Under the pieces are notes generated by a model. It saw only the letters and a list, made by a program, of their open reading frames with translations. It searched no databases and was not told the origin of the DNA. Shown here piece by piece: positions 38,127 through 49,882 of a DNA stretch of 64,000 bases. The stretch is from Chara braunii. Its lineage: Eukaryota; Streptophyta; Charophyceae; Charales; Characeae. Where the stretch lies: positions 32,331 to 96,330 of the forward strand of contig BFEA01000357.1 of the NCBI GenBank assembly GCA_003427395.1. The letters are read 5' to 3'. The translations under genes and the position numbers were made by a program. Numbering within the stretch: position 1 is the first letter of the stretch; every line of letters begins with the position of its first letter.

Positions 38127-38351
38127 CGTCTATTATTATTATTACTATTAATATTATTATTAATATTATTATTAATATTATTATTAATATTATGATTAAT
38201 ATTATGATGATGATGATTATTATTTATGTTATTGTTGTTATTGATTATGATTGATATTATTATCGTCATTATTGACATTATTATTATTATTATTCTAATT
38301 ATAATTATTATTTTTATTATTCTAATTACCATTATAATTATAATTATAATA
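38127..38351 (+). repeat. (ATT)n-derived tract
   Basis: ATT/ATAATT-rich sequence with TTATTAATA sub-repeats. It is the target of the element at 38,352-39,085 and resumes after it (39,087-39,131). Confidence 0.9.
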
Positions 38352-38441
38352 AGGGTAACCGGCGTTCGGGACGGGCCGAACGCTCGAACGTATGGGACCC
38401 CTTGGGGATGCGTTCGGTCGTTCGGGCCGAAAGTGGACCCA

Positions 38442-38472
<31 letters not shown>

Positions 38473-39085
38473 GAAAATCTGAAAAAAGATATGTTATGGA
38501 GAAAAATAACTTAAAAAAGATTTGCCTGAGTATTACATCCGAATTCCTTACCAAATTTGAAATAAAAATAAAGTACGGAAAATAAATACTAATAATAAAA
38601 ATAAAAAGAGAATTAAATTTAGTGAGTGCGCGAGCATGTTTTCAACACTGCCGTCCTTGGCGATTTTTCATTTTTTTTTGGAATAGCTAAATGCCCTGAA
38701 AATTTACAGATGTGTACTCCACATAATACAAAACCTACTAAAAAAGTTTAAAAAATAATAAAATTGTTTAGACCCCGAACTAAAGTGAAAACAAAAAGTA
38801 AAAAGTGAAAAAATACGTGGGCGCGCACGTTTTAACACCGCCATCTTTGGCGATTTTTAATTCTTATTTGGCTTAGCCAAATGACTTGAAAATTTACAGG
38901 CATATACCTCACATCATAGAGAACTGAAAAAACAGAATTCAGAAAAACATAATTATTTTTAGGCCCCGAAATAATTTTTGGCGGGGGCCGAACGGCGCCG
39001 GGTTCGGACCCCGTACGGGACCCCGAACGCCCATACGTACGGAGGTCTGCCCGGGGACCTCCATACGTACGGGCTGGTGACCCTG
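38352..39085. mobile_element. Non-autonomous element with GC-rich terminal inverted repeats
   Basis: The left end GGGTAACC and right end GGTGACCC are near-complementary and are followed on both sides by GC-rich sequence rich in GGCGTTCGG, GGGACCCC and CGTATGG blocks in opposite order. Flanks on both sides are ATAATT-type microsatellite, so it was inserted into that tract. The AT-rich interior holds a diverged tandem duplication of about 190 bases (38,625-38,815 and 38,820-38,990; shared TTTGGCGATTTT and GAAAATTTACAG). No transposase was seen. Confidence 0.65.
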
Positions 39086-39394
39086 ATTATAATTATAATT
39101 ATTATTATAATAATTATTATTATTATAATTTCAAGTTACTCAACCCTGCATCCGTTGCTTACCATATGCAAGTGTGGAAACTTGTTGGATGTGCAGTGCA
39201 TCCACGGACGACGTCGCAAGGTAGGATCCGTCATCCGCCTGGCTTGTTGGAATGCCTGCGTTTGCCCGTCATTTCCCCCATGTTATGGTCTCAGTATGCT
39301 GCACATCGTGACGATTGCGCTGCATTGACGGAGGGAGAGAGAGAGAACAGGTGTCTCCAATCTCACTGCAGTCCTCACCATACTTTCATCGATA

Positions 39395-39463
39395 GGATGA
39401 GCAAGGTCGAATGAATCTACCGCTAAAACACATAAATATACGCTACCGCTTGTGTGTGTGTGT

Positions 39464-39470
<7 letters not shown>
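39395..39470 (-). repeat. CA-tract module, copy 1
   Basis: On the minus strand, a CA run, GTAGCGTATATTT and TTTTAGCGGTAGATTCATTCG, then TTGCTCATCCTATCGATGAA. It is one of five copies; the others are at 42,010-42,090 (-) and three in plus orientation at 43,575-44,110. Confidence 0.6.
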
Positions 39471-39537
<67 letters not shown>

Positions 39538-39840
39538 AAATACAGACAAGTACGAACAGTCAAACAGACAGCCGGACGTAGGCAACAGAACAAATGGCCA
39601 GATACAGACAAACACAGACAGACAGCCTAGACAAACAAACAAAAATAGACAGAGAACAAACATACATACAGACCGGACAAAAAAACAAAAACAAACAGAG
39701 AACAGACATACAAACCGACCAGACAAACAAACAGAAACAAGCAGACCAAACAGACATACAGATAGACCAGACAAACAAACAGCAACAAATAAACCAGATA
39801 GATAAGCAGAAACAGACAGCCAAATAGACAAACAGACAAA
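39466..39840 (+). repeat. (GA)n run followed by a (CAAACAGA)-type tract
   Basis: An uninterrupted GA run to about 39,533, then about 300 bases built of ACAAACA, ACAGACA and GACCAGACAAACAAACAG units, with a looser higher-order period of about 45-50 bases. Frames on either strand are low-complexity. Confidence 0.9.
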
Positions 39841-40678
39841 CACTGCAGTCAAAAATAATGTTCCACAGATAAAAAGTTGTGACTCACAGACTTAAGCAGC
39901 AACTCACCAATGAAAATTTAGGAAAAGTACCAGGACTTGACATTTTGAGTAAGCAGGCCGTGGGCATGTGGTACCGGGTCCAAGTCAAGCCAGAGGAAGC
40001 ATAGACTGGGACGAGTTGAGGCTCAGTCCAAGTCAAGATAAGGAATGGCTAGCCACATTTCGGGAGAGTGTTCATTTGCGAGCAGTGTGGAAGTGCTGCT
40101 GAAGCGCTTGTGTGCTATTCGTGGGTAGCATGTGTGTGGGAGCCCGTTGCCCAGCACTGCACTGAGAGGGAGGACGCCCATAGCCACATAAGTTAGAAGT
40201 AGGGATAGAGCTGAGTAACAGCAAATGTATTCAGAGTCAAGATTCTCAAGTAGAGAGAGAAAAGGAGAGAAGAGAAGGGAGGAAGAAGAGACAGTCTGCC
40301 AGACAGACATATACAAAGACGGACAGGCAAACAGTTGGACAAACACAAACAGACTAACGTACACGCAGAAAGAGAGGTAGAGAGAGAGACTTACCTGGCA
40401 GTAGCCTATAAGGGTCGACATCTCTATGCAATTGGTTCTGTTGTTGATGTCAAAAGTTGCCTTGTCAATTCGTAGGCTGACAATAGCCACATAGTAGTCT
40501 GGGTACGAAACACCGAGTGGGAGAAGGGCTTTGAGCACTTATGATGGTGGTGGCAAGAGTATGCTCTCACTGACATTTGGATTCAGTGTTTTCCGTTGGT
40601 GGAGTATCAGGGTGTTATTGCTTTCCGGATAGCGTCAAACTTTTCGACTTTCAATGTGATTTTGTGATTTGAAGTCCG

Positions 40679-40680
<2 letters not shown>

Positions 40681-40755
<75 letters not shown>

Positions 40756-40756
40756 C
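40681..40756 (+). repeat. (ATT)n microsatellite
   Basis: Long uninterrupted trinucleotide run. Confidence 0.95.
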
Positions 40757-41390
40757 TTTATTTATATTATTATTTGTATTATTCTTGAATAATACTGTTG
40801 GTACCAAAGCAAGCCTCGTGCCCGCCCTAAGTGAAGACAAGCCTAAATACCCGCGAGAGACCCTTATCTCAACGCTTTTCAATGTAGGTCTCGGATAGTG
40901 CTACACGCCATTTGGTTGAAGTGCAGTCGGGGCCTCACTCCGAGGGTTCTTCCGGAAGAAGCAGCTGCACAGATGGTGGCGGTCTGCGCACACACAGCTT
41001 GAGGCCAACATAGTAAGTGGGGCCGCGAGCCACTGAGGACACAACATTGGCTCCGCATCCGCGCGCAGACTCTGAGGGGCGTGGGTTGTTGCCGAAGAAC
41101 GGGACGCTAGCGGGCTATGGCTAGGCAAAGATGCGCCCACATAATCTTGCGGGCACGCAGGGCAGCAAACACACACACATGGTCCTAGAGAACAGACATG
41201 CGGGACAACGAGCGGTTTCCTGAGCCTACGACTGTGTGGCGAAGGCAAAAGGGACTAAAAGAAGGGGGATACCAGAAAAGAAGAGGGAGTAGAAAGAGTG
41301 AAAAAGAGGAAAGTGAAAAGAGGAAGAGAGAATGAAAGAAGAGACATGAAGGAGAAAGGTAAAAGCAGAAAGTGAGAGGATACTACCTCT

Positions 41391-41453
41391 TTTACTATTA
41401 TTATTATTATTATTGTTATTATTTATTGTTACTATTTTATTATTATTATTTTA

Positions 41454-41515
<62 letters not shown>

Positions 41516-41562
41516 TTATTATTATTTTTATTATTATTATTATTGTTATTGCTATTATTGAA
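41391..41562 (+). repeat. (ATT)n microsatellite, interrupted
   Basis: ATT units with occasional TTT and GTT interruptions. Confidence 0.95.
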
Positions 41563-41792
41563 CACCACAGGCCAGGGATGAAGAGAATGCAGGGCATTGA
41601 GAGGAAGAGAGACGTTGTCACTGTGTGATGGTGTCTATCTCCTTCATCCTCCACCATTCCTTTCCTTAATAGATCCTCTCAGACACCTATCTCCCCGACT
41701 ACAAGTGTCTGATAACGATTTCCACTGAGATAATCATTGTTTTGCTAACTTTAAAGGTATGGACAATCAAATACGTAGACTAGACATAATCG

Positions 41793-41865
41793 ATAACAAG
41801 GCGATTACGGGAGCTCTGCCGAAGTTCAGGAGGAACTCTTGAGGCAGGGAACCATGAGGTACGCG
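41793..41865 (+). repeat. Structured dispersed repeat (GAGCTCTGCC family), copy 1
   Basis: GGCGATTACGGGAGCTCTGCC-type block, GTTCAGG, GGAACTCT and GAGGCAGGGAAC in order. CTCTGCC can pair with GGCAGGG and GTTC with GAAC, giving a two-part hairpin. A close copy is at 63,075-63,150 and a diverged one at 61,950-62,005, all in plus orientation. Confidence 0.7.
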
Positions 41866-42009
41866 TAATTTGCCTTTTCCCGTATACCCGTACAAACTAC
41901 AACCTTCTATTGAACTGCATGTATGCTTGTGTGATATACTGTTTATGCTTTCTTTAAGACTAAGATTATCAAGCGGGAAAAATGTTATATGATTGTCGTG
42001 GCGACCTCA

Positions 42010-42095
42010 CGATTCTTCCAACAATAGGCTGAGCCAAAACGAATGAACCTACCGCTAAAGCCTGGGTATATACATTACTACTCGCATTGTTTGCG
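42010..42095 (-). repeat. CA-tract module, copy 2
   Basis: On the minus strand, GAGTAGTAATGTATATACC, then TTTAGCGGTAGGTTCATTCG, TTTTGGCTCAGCCTATTG. Same family as 39,395-39,470. Confidence 0.55.
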
Positions 42096-42299
42096 CGTGT
42101 GCATGTGAGTGTGTATGCATGTCTATGCGTGTGTAAGAAAGAAAGAGAGAGAGACCCTTCACTATGGGATGTTCTACACCTATCTACATTCAAAATGGTG
42201 AAGTAGTCCGAATGTATCCAGGTGATAATACGGTCGGGATACATGTAAAATGTTTTGTAATGTAATCAAACCCACGCGGTGTACACATTCTGCATTTAT

Positions 42300-43155
42300 T
42301 TTTTGATGCTTATATCTATTTTAAAAAAATCAAAAACATAAACAAACAATGAAAAAACAAAAACCAAAACGAAATGAGTGTTTTTGTTTTGGGTTTCACA
42401 CATATTTTTAAAGGGCTAAAAAAAAAAAAAAAAAAACAAATAAAAAATACAGGGTTGTAGATCTTTCAAAGATGTACAACAATTTATTTTTTATTTTATT
42501 TTTTTGGAACTTAGTGTATTTAAAAAAAAATCAAAACCATCAAAAGCAAATTAAAAAAAAGAAAAAAAGACACACACACACACAAAATTGGGCCTGTAGC
42601 AGGTTGCATGAGTCTGGCGTCAATTGGTTGAGGGATCCCAGGTCCTGGGCCGCCTGCGTGAATGTATGGAAAGCAGGCCCTGGGCTGGATACGGGTACTG
42701 GGCCAAACACAGGCCAAAGGCAGTTGGGGGCATGCAGCCACCTCAGGCCCAAGGCCTGTTCTCGTTCCTGCTGTGCCTCAGGCTACCGGGGCCTACTGAA
42801 AGCTTCCTAGGACTGAACACAGGCAGGCCACTTCGATATAGAAAAGGGCCTGCCTCCACATTGGGCATTCGGGTGCTGGCTGCATGCTGCGTAAGCGCTG
42901 CCGCGCTGTAGCTCGTGCCACTCACTCGCTCACGAGCGAGCAGGAAGGAGCAGGCAACCATAGCTAAGCTGCGCTGCTGTAAGCTGGGTGTCCAGACTTG
43001 AAAAATAAGGTGGTGTGATGAAGGATCATGTGTGAGCCGTCGTATTACTAATGCATGCACAGACTCAACTAAGGACGAACGGGTGGTACTCATGTATTAG
43101 TTACTTTATTAACTTCCTGATCGATTGACATCGTGAAGGGAAAGAAGTCTAACAT
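42300..43155. other. No gene; A/T-rich and GC-rich segments
   Basis: 42,300-42,580 is rich in A and T runs. 42,590-42,960 is GC-rich with repeated GGCCTG/CAGGCC words but no domain in any frame. Confidence 0.4.
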
Positions 43156-43156
43156 T

Positions 43157-43252
43157 AGTGGGAGACTCTTGTGCGGGTCACCCAATCAACTTGTCGGACT
43201 AGTCTTAAAGGGCGATGGAATACCCATGTGTGGGTAATACAAGGTTGTAGTC
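43157..43252 (+). repeat. Hairpin-array family, two outlying units
   Basis: Two imperfect hairpins of about 38 bases, starting at 43,157 (GAGACTCTTGTGCGGGTCACCC) and 43,211 (GGAATACCCATGTGTGGG then TAATACA). They belong to the cluster at 44,169-45,435 and are separated from it by CA-tract modules. Confidence 0.7.
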
Positions 43253-43274
43253 CTCAACTAAACCTACGACCCCC

Positions 43275-43305
<31 letters not shown>

Positions 43306-43334
43306 GGATAATTTTTAGCCCAGAAAAAAAAAAA

Positions 43335-43440
43335 TCCCAGACCCCGTTAATTCGCGTCCAACTCCCGTTTGAACGGGAGTTTAACGCGAATTCAATGCGC
43401 GTTGAATTTTTCAACGCGAAACCCACGTTAAATACAATTT
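43335..43440 (-). repeat. TTAACGCGAATT dispersed repeat, copy 2
   Basis: Shares TTAACGCGAATTCAA and AACGGGAGTTTAA with 37,735-37,866. It contains a perfect 10-base inverted repeat AACTCCCGTT/AACGGGAGTT (43,360-43,381) and a near-palindrome AATTCAATGCGCGTTGAATT. It lies beside a TA run at 43,276-43,297. Confidence 0.55.
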
Positions 43441-43574
43441 CGGACACACAGCACACATGCGCATACAAACAAACAAGTGGAGCAAAATACATTCCCTTCC
43501 TCTAGCGGTGTATTCATACGTTTTTACTCCTATCTAATAATCTTCCATGAAGTTCATCGCGCGACTGACATACT

Positions 43575-43734
43575 CACGCATACAGGGGTAGTAGTGTACA
43601 TTCCGATGTTGTAGTGGTAGATACGTCCGCTCTTGCTCATCCTATCAACGAAAGTTGCATGAAGTCCGTTATGATGTCAATACTCGCACACACACACACA
43701 CACATACACACACACACACACACACGCACATACA

Positions 43735-43806
<72 letters not shown>

Positions 43807-44141
43807 TACACACACACACGTATACATACACACCCACATAGTGTTGTTTATTTCCTTCATCTAGTGGTAGACTCATTCCATTTTGCTCGTTTTACCCACA
43901 AAAATACCACGAGTCCTACCGCGAGATTGGATACTTGGCCGTTTCCTTCCTTTATCACACGCACACACACATAGACACATGCCCAATCGACAACGGTCAC
44001 ATGCACGCACACACACACGCACACGTGCGCGCAGTAGCGTATATTCCCTGTCATAGCGGTAGATACATTCGATTTTGCTAATCTCAGCTGTGGAAGTAGG
44101 GTGAGGCAGTTGCGCAAACACACATATACACACACACACAT
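43575..44141 (+). repeat. Three CA-tract modules in tandem
   Basis: Bodies at about 43,580-43,685, 43,835-43,935 and 44,030-44,110 share TAG(T/C)GGTAGA, CATTCG/CCATT, TTGCTCATC and a short tail. Each is preceded or followed by a CA run (43,685-43,832; 43,958-44,028; 44,116-44,141). The body and its own microsatellite appear to move together. Confidence 0.65.
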
Positions 44142-44168
44142 TAACTAAGGATCTGCTTGATGTTGGAA

Positions 44169-45435
44169 GGTAGGGGAATAGTTCCGTGTAATCTATTCCG
44201 CTGGCCGCATGGACTAACAGGCTAACAATGACATATACTAATCAAAAGCGTATGGCAGGAGGGGTGAAGATTCTTGTGAGAGTCATCACGCCGCTTGACT
44301 AAAAGCTACGCACAATTTGTCAGTGATAGGTGAATGATTAAAACAACTTCGATAAAAGGTTGTTTTACTGATCTCCTATGAGTTAGATAAGTAGTAGGAA
44401 GTTCCTGTGTGAGTCTTCCTAGTAGTTGTTTGATACCCGACTAACTAACTCAGAGAAAAGGTGGAGTGCAGAAGATTGAGCAATAGTAGGATACTCATGT
44501 ATGAGTAACCCTGCTATTTGTCTAAGTATGACTAATGACTTGATTAATTACTAACAATCCGTTCATCCGATACTAAACCAAAGTCTGAGGTATTCTAGCA
44601 TTGACCGTTCTTATTATCATCCGCTCGAGAAGGTTCAGTCTTTGCACATATTCAAGGTGTAGTAGGGGGCTCCTGTGAGGGTCATCCTATTCACGCACTT
44701 GAGTTTAAGACTGACTAATGACCTGCAAGAAGTAGGAAATCACATTACTGTTATTTTTCTAACAAACTTACTTACCTTTAGATAGTCTGATCACCGAGCG
44801 AGCAATAGGGAGACTCGTGTATAGGTCATCCTACTTGTTGGGAGAATGGACCACTCATTACCCAATAAAGTAATAAGAAGACTCTTGTTACAGTCATATT
44901 ACTTGCTTGATTCTGCTCGAACTTGCAAAATGAGATACTCTTGTAGGAACATCCTAAGCACTCGTCTTTCGTCCAAACTAATCGGACCTCGGAACGGTCA
45001 ACCTCGGAAGGGCGGTAGGATACCCTTGTGACGATCCTCCTATTGCACTCGTGAAATGAACCATGAATATAGTCACGTGATAGTAGGGAGCTCTTATGCG
45101 GGTCGCCAATTATTCACTTATACCCCTACTAACTGGGAGAGGAAATCTAATTTTTCCGAATGATGACTAAAGCAAGTAGTGGGATGCCCCGATATGAACC
45201 TCGACTATTTGTTTCAACAGGGATACTCATGTGCGAGCTATCCAACTACTTATGAGAAACGAATCTTGTGTATTATCTCTTATTAAAGGTTTGCACTACT
45301 ATGAATGAAACTGAAAAGGTGGTCGAGTTACTCGAGTACTCATGTGCGAGTCACGTGACTACCTGCTTGATTAACAAATTGCTTGGATTTCATCAAGCAG
45401 TAGGAGATTCATGTGTGAATCGATCTACTACTTGT
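44169..45435 (+). repeat. Interspersed hairpin array, about 15 units
   Basis: Units of about 40 bases with consensus close to AGTAGGATACTCATGTGTGA followed by GTCATCCTACTACTTG. Starts are near 44,169, 44,254, 44,391, 44,481, 44,658, 44,724 (weak), 44,801, 44,866, 44,923, 45,010, 45,079, 45,171, 45,216, 45,325 and 45,394, so intervals range from 45 to 177 bases. Arms pair around a loop of about six bases. Paired arm tips differ between units but stay complementary: ACTC/GAGT (44,481), ATTC/GAAT (45,394), GACT/AGTC (44,866), and ACCC/GGGT in the outlier at 43,211. The separating sequences are largely unique, with some shared GACTAATGAC. Repeats are too variable and spacing too irregular for CRISPR. 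Confidence 0.85.
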
Positions 45436-46055
45436 ATATGTCAGGACAAGAGGAAGAGAAAGAGAAAAGACAATGCTCCTGTTGGAGCGAGACTTCACGT
45501 ATCTGGAGGAAAAATAAAGAAAAAAGTTAGGACCACGGGAAAATGATACTAGGAATAATAAGAATCACTGCATAGTCCGTGACCGTTCATGGTGTTCGAA
45601 AAGGAAAGCTATGACGATGAATGATTTAAACTTCAGCTACATAAGCACCAAAGAGAGTGCTTATTCCCGAGAGAGAAGTGAGGGCAGAGGGGATATGATT
45701 TTCCTTGATATGAACTAGGACACAGACATGAAACTTCTTGAGAGAAAGGAGGAAGGGAAAATTGACTTATGAAAGGTTTGTAAAAGTTAAACTAGGGATT
45801 AAGTCGTGGGATGTCGATCCCAGAGTTCAGAGTCATAATCTAAGGGTTTGACCCTTAGATATTAATAAGTGAGAAACAATTGGGGATGTTGAATCTTTGT
45901 TGACTTGTGTGTGTGCATGTCCCTATTTTACATATTGCAATTGAGGGAGAGGGTATCGGAAAAAGACCAAAATTTTTGTTAAATCTCGATAACAGGTTAG
46001 TTGGTACCGATTCAACTTTTCCCCCTAGACTTGATACCCACATCTAAAATCAAAC
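45436..46055. other. No gene recognised
   Basis: Purine-rich sequence with short frames and no domain. Confidence 0.4.
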
Positions 46056-46059
46056 CATG

Positions 46060-46345
46060 TGGTCAGTAAAAGTGTCACCTGTGGTCATTGCCTGAATGAT
46101 CCTAGTCACTCTCAGTGGTCCTTTGAAGTAATTTGAGGGGGTTGGGCTTACGTCTAAGGAAAGATAGAGCTGTCAAACATGGTTTGGGAAGTGAGGAACA
46201 AGGTCAATGGTGTTGATTGATGGTTAAGTTGTTAGTGCATAGCATCTGAACCATCTTTTGCATATCATGTGCACGTTTGTTTTGTGCGTGATTTTGACTT
46301 GAACTGGATTTGATGTCGTGAAGAGTTTTGAACACACCGCACTTG
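46060..46345 (-). pseudogene. Possible gypsy integrase C-terminal remnant
   Basis: A minus-strand translation gives SNYFKGPLRVTRIIQA near 46,150-46,100, which resembles the YFGPFRVLRVI block (GPY/F module) that ends Ty3/gypsy integrases. Broken, short and isolated. Confidence 0.4.
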
Positions 46346-49300
46346 TGAAAATGGGAAGGGTTCTCGGCGGTACTACCCCCATGCGCATTATTCTCTTGTG
46401 TAACCTCTGTACTGTCTGATAATCAGTTGAATGTTGTCCGTTAAGGAAAGTAGAACGCCCTCGGTAGGAATATCAATTGATATTTTGTTTGTTTTTATCA
46501 GAAGAATAATACACTATAAGATACGGGCATATTTTGTCTCCGCGGATAACACTCTATTTCATTACCTAACTTAAAAATGAAAATAGACAACATTTTAAAA
46601 TTCGACCTGAAAAATCTATAAGTATAGGATAGGGAGATCAACATCATGAACTTGACTTGACTAACGGGTCAGTCCTAAGCGTGTTACCACGTGTACCCCG
46701 TTCCAATGCTGCGACAATCGAACAAACGTACTCGGCCAACCTACCTGTACAAAGTCAAGTAAAAACCTTCGTATATGGGTCGGTAGCTTCACAGGGATAC
46801 ACCTACCTAAGAGTGGTGACAACCCCCTGGGTAGAGGTAAGTTGTACCTTACGGTACCCCGACCTGTCGTGGAGTGTCGTGAGAGGTATAGTCGGCGCGT
46901 ACGGTCGGAGTGGTGTCTGGTTCTTTTCACTCAGAAGAAAAATTATGTGTGACATGACCATGATGTTTCCGTACTCGTAGCAGCGTACGAGACCGCCTCG
47001 CACGACACCGGTCTTAGAAATTTTTTATTTTGATTTCGAACAGCAAAGATCATGTAAATGATAATCATAGAATTTTAGTGTGTCATGTATGTGTAAATTC
47101 TGATAATTTACTAGTTTTAAGAACTGTGACACGATCATCAGGAAATGTAACTATTAGGCAAAATCAATGCAAGGGACCAATGTTGACTGACTCAAGACAT
47201 AGGCAAGATAAATGAGGGAAAAGTGAGAACTCATAATAATCGCAGAGAGTATAGGTGAATAGGTATGACCAACACTCGTTAAGAGTCCTCACTCATCCCT
47301 CTAAGGTCTCATTCTCAATTTCTCATTTGTTTGAGCGTCCCCCGTGCTTCAAGCCAAGGGAGATTGTGACCTCGAGATGTAGAGTCACCAAAAGCTTGCA
47401 AGTTCCGAATACTTCCAACAAAGACCCATGATACGAAGTCAACCATGACACAAAACTCCTCTCATAAAGTAGGAAGGTACGTTTGAGAAAAAATCCCTCG
47501 TCTGAGATGTCGAAACTCTGAGGATTCAGTCACTACCTCATAATCAATCGTTGCAAGGGAGACATACCTCTTCGCCAGATCTACCAATTCACCAGCAAGA
47601 GTCATATGTACGAGGAAAAGGAACTGGTGACCTGGGGTAGTCTATGTAGGGCTTGGACCGAAAGTTACGGATCAACCTTGCACCACCATCACCAAGCTCA
47701 AACTCTCTCTCTTCCAGATACTTGGCTGCTAAGATCCAGACCGAAATGCTCACAAGTTTCATCGCCCTTCATCACTTAGAGCCTCATGTCATGAATAGCG
47801 TCTTCGACAAACTCAGTGAGGACAACGAAAATTGACAATTCATATCGATACCGAAAGACATCCTTGGACGGAATTCTGTTAAGATTTTCCAGGACAGATT
47901 GGCCAATGAGAAACAAGGTGATGCCGCTTATATATCAAGAACAACTCCGGAAAGAAGTCAACTTGATGGACGCTGGACTTGAAGATGATATGATAGGCAC
48001 ATGCTGATATTTCACTGGTCATACGTATTTGGGAATAACACCAAGCGTCCGGTACTGGTCTGAGGGCTAGCTACTAGGTATTATGTAGTAATTGATCCCG
48101 ATTGTCGATCTCTAGTGTAAACACATGCGGTAGCCTTTACTGAGTCCTCCCAAGGTGAAGTTGCCTATCTGGGATAGAGTCGGTAATACAAAGGAACCGA
48201 TTGATGCCAAACGAAGATCATGTCACGGAAGAACGCAGATTAATGTTTGTCAGATCTGATGGTGGATGAAAAAAAAAAAAATTCCTTACTTTTCAAAGAA
48301 ATGGACATCCTGTCTTGCCCTACAGAGCATTAACCAGTTTTCTTGCCCTCTGCAAGGTTTCCAAAGATGAGACCATGTTATACAACACCCCGTCTAATTT
48401 TTGAATATAAAACACGTACTCTATGAACTTGTGCTGACACTTTGCTCTCTCAACTCCAATGTCTCTCATTGCGTTCTTGTGAGTTTCAACTTCATCAAAT
48501 ACTTTATCTACACGACACCCAAATTTGGCTCAACAAAGGGTACTGAACATCACGAGAGTATCTTGTCTGTGCATTTCCCCTTCTAGTTTTGTCAAGGGTA
48601 GCTTTAGAGTCCGTTAGCCAAAAGGAATAAGAAAGTCACAATTTGTTTAGGGATATCGCGAGTTAATGTGGGGGCGAGTTGTGAGATGCTGCCTGCAGTA
48701 GCCCTCTTTCGTGTACACTTGATGTAGCTAACGATCAGCTCAACTCACTTTTTAATATACGTAGATTACGCATAACTTTTGTTTTTAGCAATACTGTCAG
48801 TTGTCTTGATTCGCCTCTTCAAAACTGTTGTTTTGTCTCTATTAAGAGCTACTTCTTGTTTGTCTACTGCGAAGCTTCATGGAGAGTGTTACTAACAATC
48901 AAACACCACCTTAGTGACATGCAACATGGTGAAGTTTCCTACTTCATTAACACATGAAATAGGCTTCTGGTAGTTAAGCCTAGTTCGCCTTCCACACTAC
49001 GTGTCACCGATAGTAATTAACGCTTAGACAACGTAAGACTTCGCCCATAGTTTAGTAACGAATAACAGAGTACTCCTATTTAAAACTCATGTGTTGACTA
49101 GCAGCTCTAGTTTTGGTGACAGCCTCAAAATCTTGTTCAGCTCCGAAAGGCAACTCTGAAAGCTGCCTTTAACAATTTGTCAACGGAAAGCCTTGGTCCC
49201 AGAGACTCTTCTTGAAACTTTGCCCTACTGATTGTAAATACTATTATGATAACTTGATAATTACAGTGGCATTACTCGGCTTTTGCTCAGGTAGCTGGGG

Positions 49301-49590
49301 TAACAGGTCAAGAGTGCTAGAGAAGTACATATCGATCAATTACCATCCAAAAGGAGCTTCGCCAAGAGGCATGACACTTTCCTCAAGATACGTCGTCTCC
49401 CGCCCATTAACAACATGCAGAAATACATTACCCACAACCCCCTCTACTTGTGAAGAAGCGGTGGCCAGCTTTACATTTATGACAAAACTCAATTAATAAG
49501 CGCTGAGATCTTAACACTTATCATCAAGCTAGCCGGGTTCCAAATGATTTGCCAGCCATCGCCTATATGTTATATGTCCCTCGCGGCGGA
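46346..49590. other. No gene recognised
   Basis: Only short frames (at most 107 codons at 46,657-46,980) without domains, and no clear repeats. An A run is at 48,271-48,282. It may be decayed mobile-element DNA or unique intergenic sequence. Confidence 0.35.
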
Positions 49591-49812
49591 GTTCATGGTG
49601 ACCATGACCTCGGCCCACGGTTGGGGCCGGGGGGCCGCGGTCATGACCGCCACAGTAGTGGTCGAAATTGGTCCGTTGCGGCCGAGGGGAGGGGGGTCCT
49701 GCCAATCGGGGTCAGGATTTCGGCGGCGGGACCCGGGCCCCAACCCCCCACAAAGAAAAAAATAAAAATAATAAAATAAAATAAAAAACGGGGGGGGGGG
49801 GGCCCAAAACGG

Positions 49813-49869
<57 letters not shown>

Positions 49870-49882
49870 CAATTGATTGATT
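49590..49882 (+). repeat. GC-palindrome repeat, G and T tracts before the Penelope-like element
   Basis: Contains GCGGTCATGACCGC, a perfect 14-base palindrome at 49,637-49,650, then a TAAAATAAAA stretch, a G run and a T run of more than 50 bases. It ends with CAATTGATTGATTG, the left remnant of the microsatellite into which the next element inserted. A related GC palindrome lies at 58,092-58,111. Confidence 0.65.

Noticed and set aside
44169-45435. CRISPR array
   Set aside because: Repeats and spacers alternate superficially, but repeats differ strongly from each other, spacing is irregular, there are no cas genes, and the context is eukaryotic.
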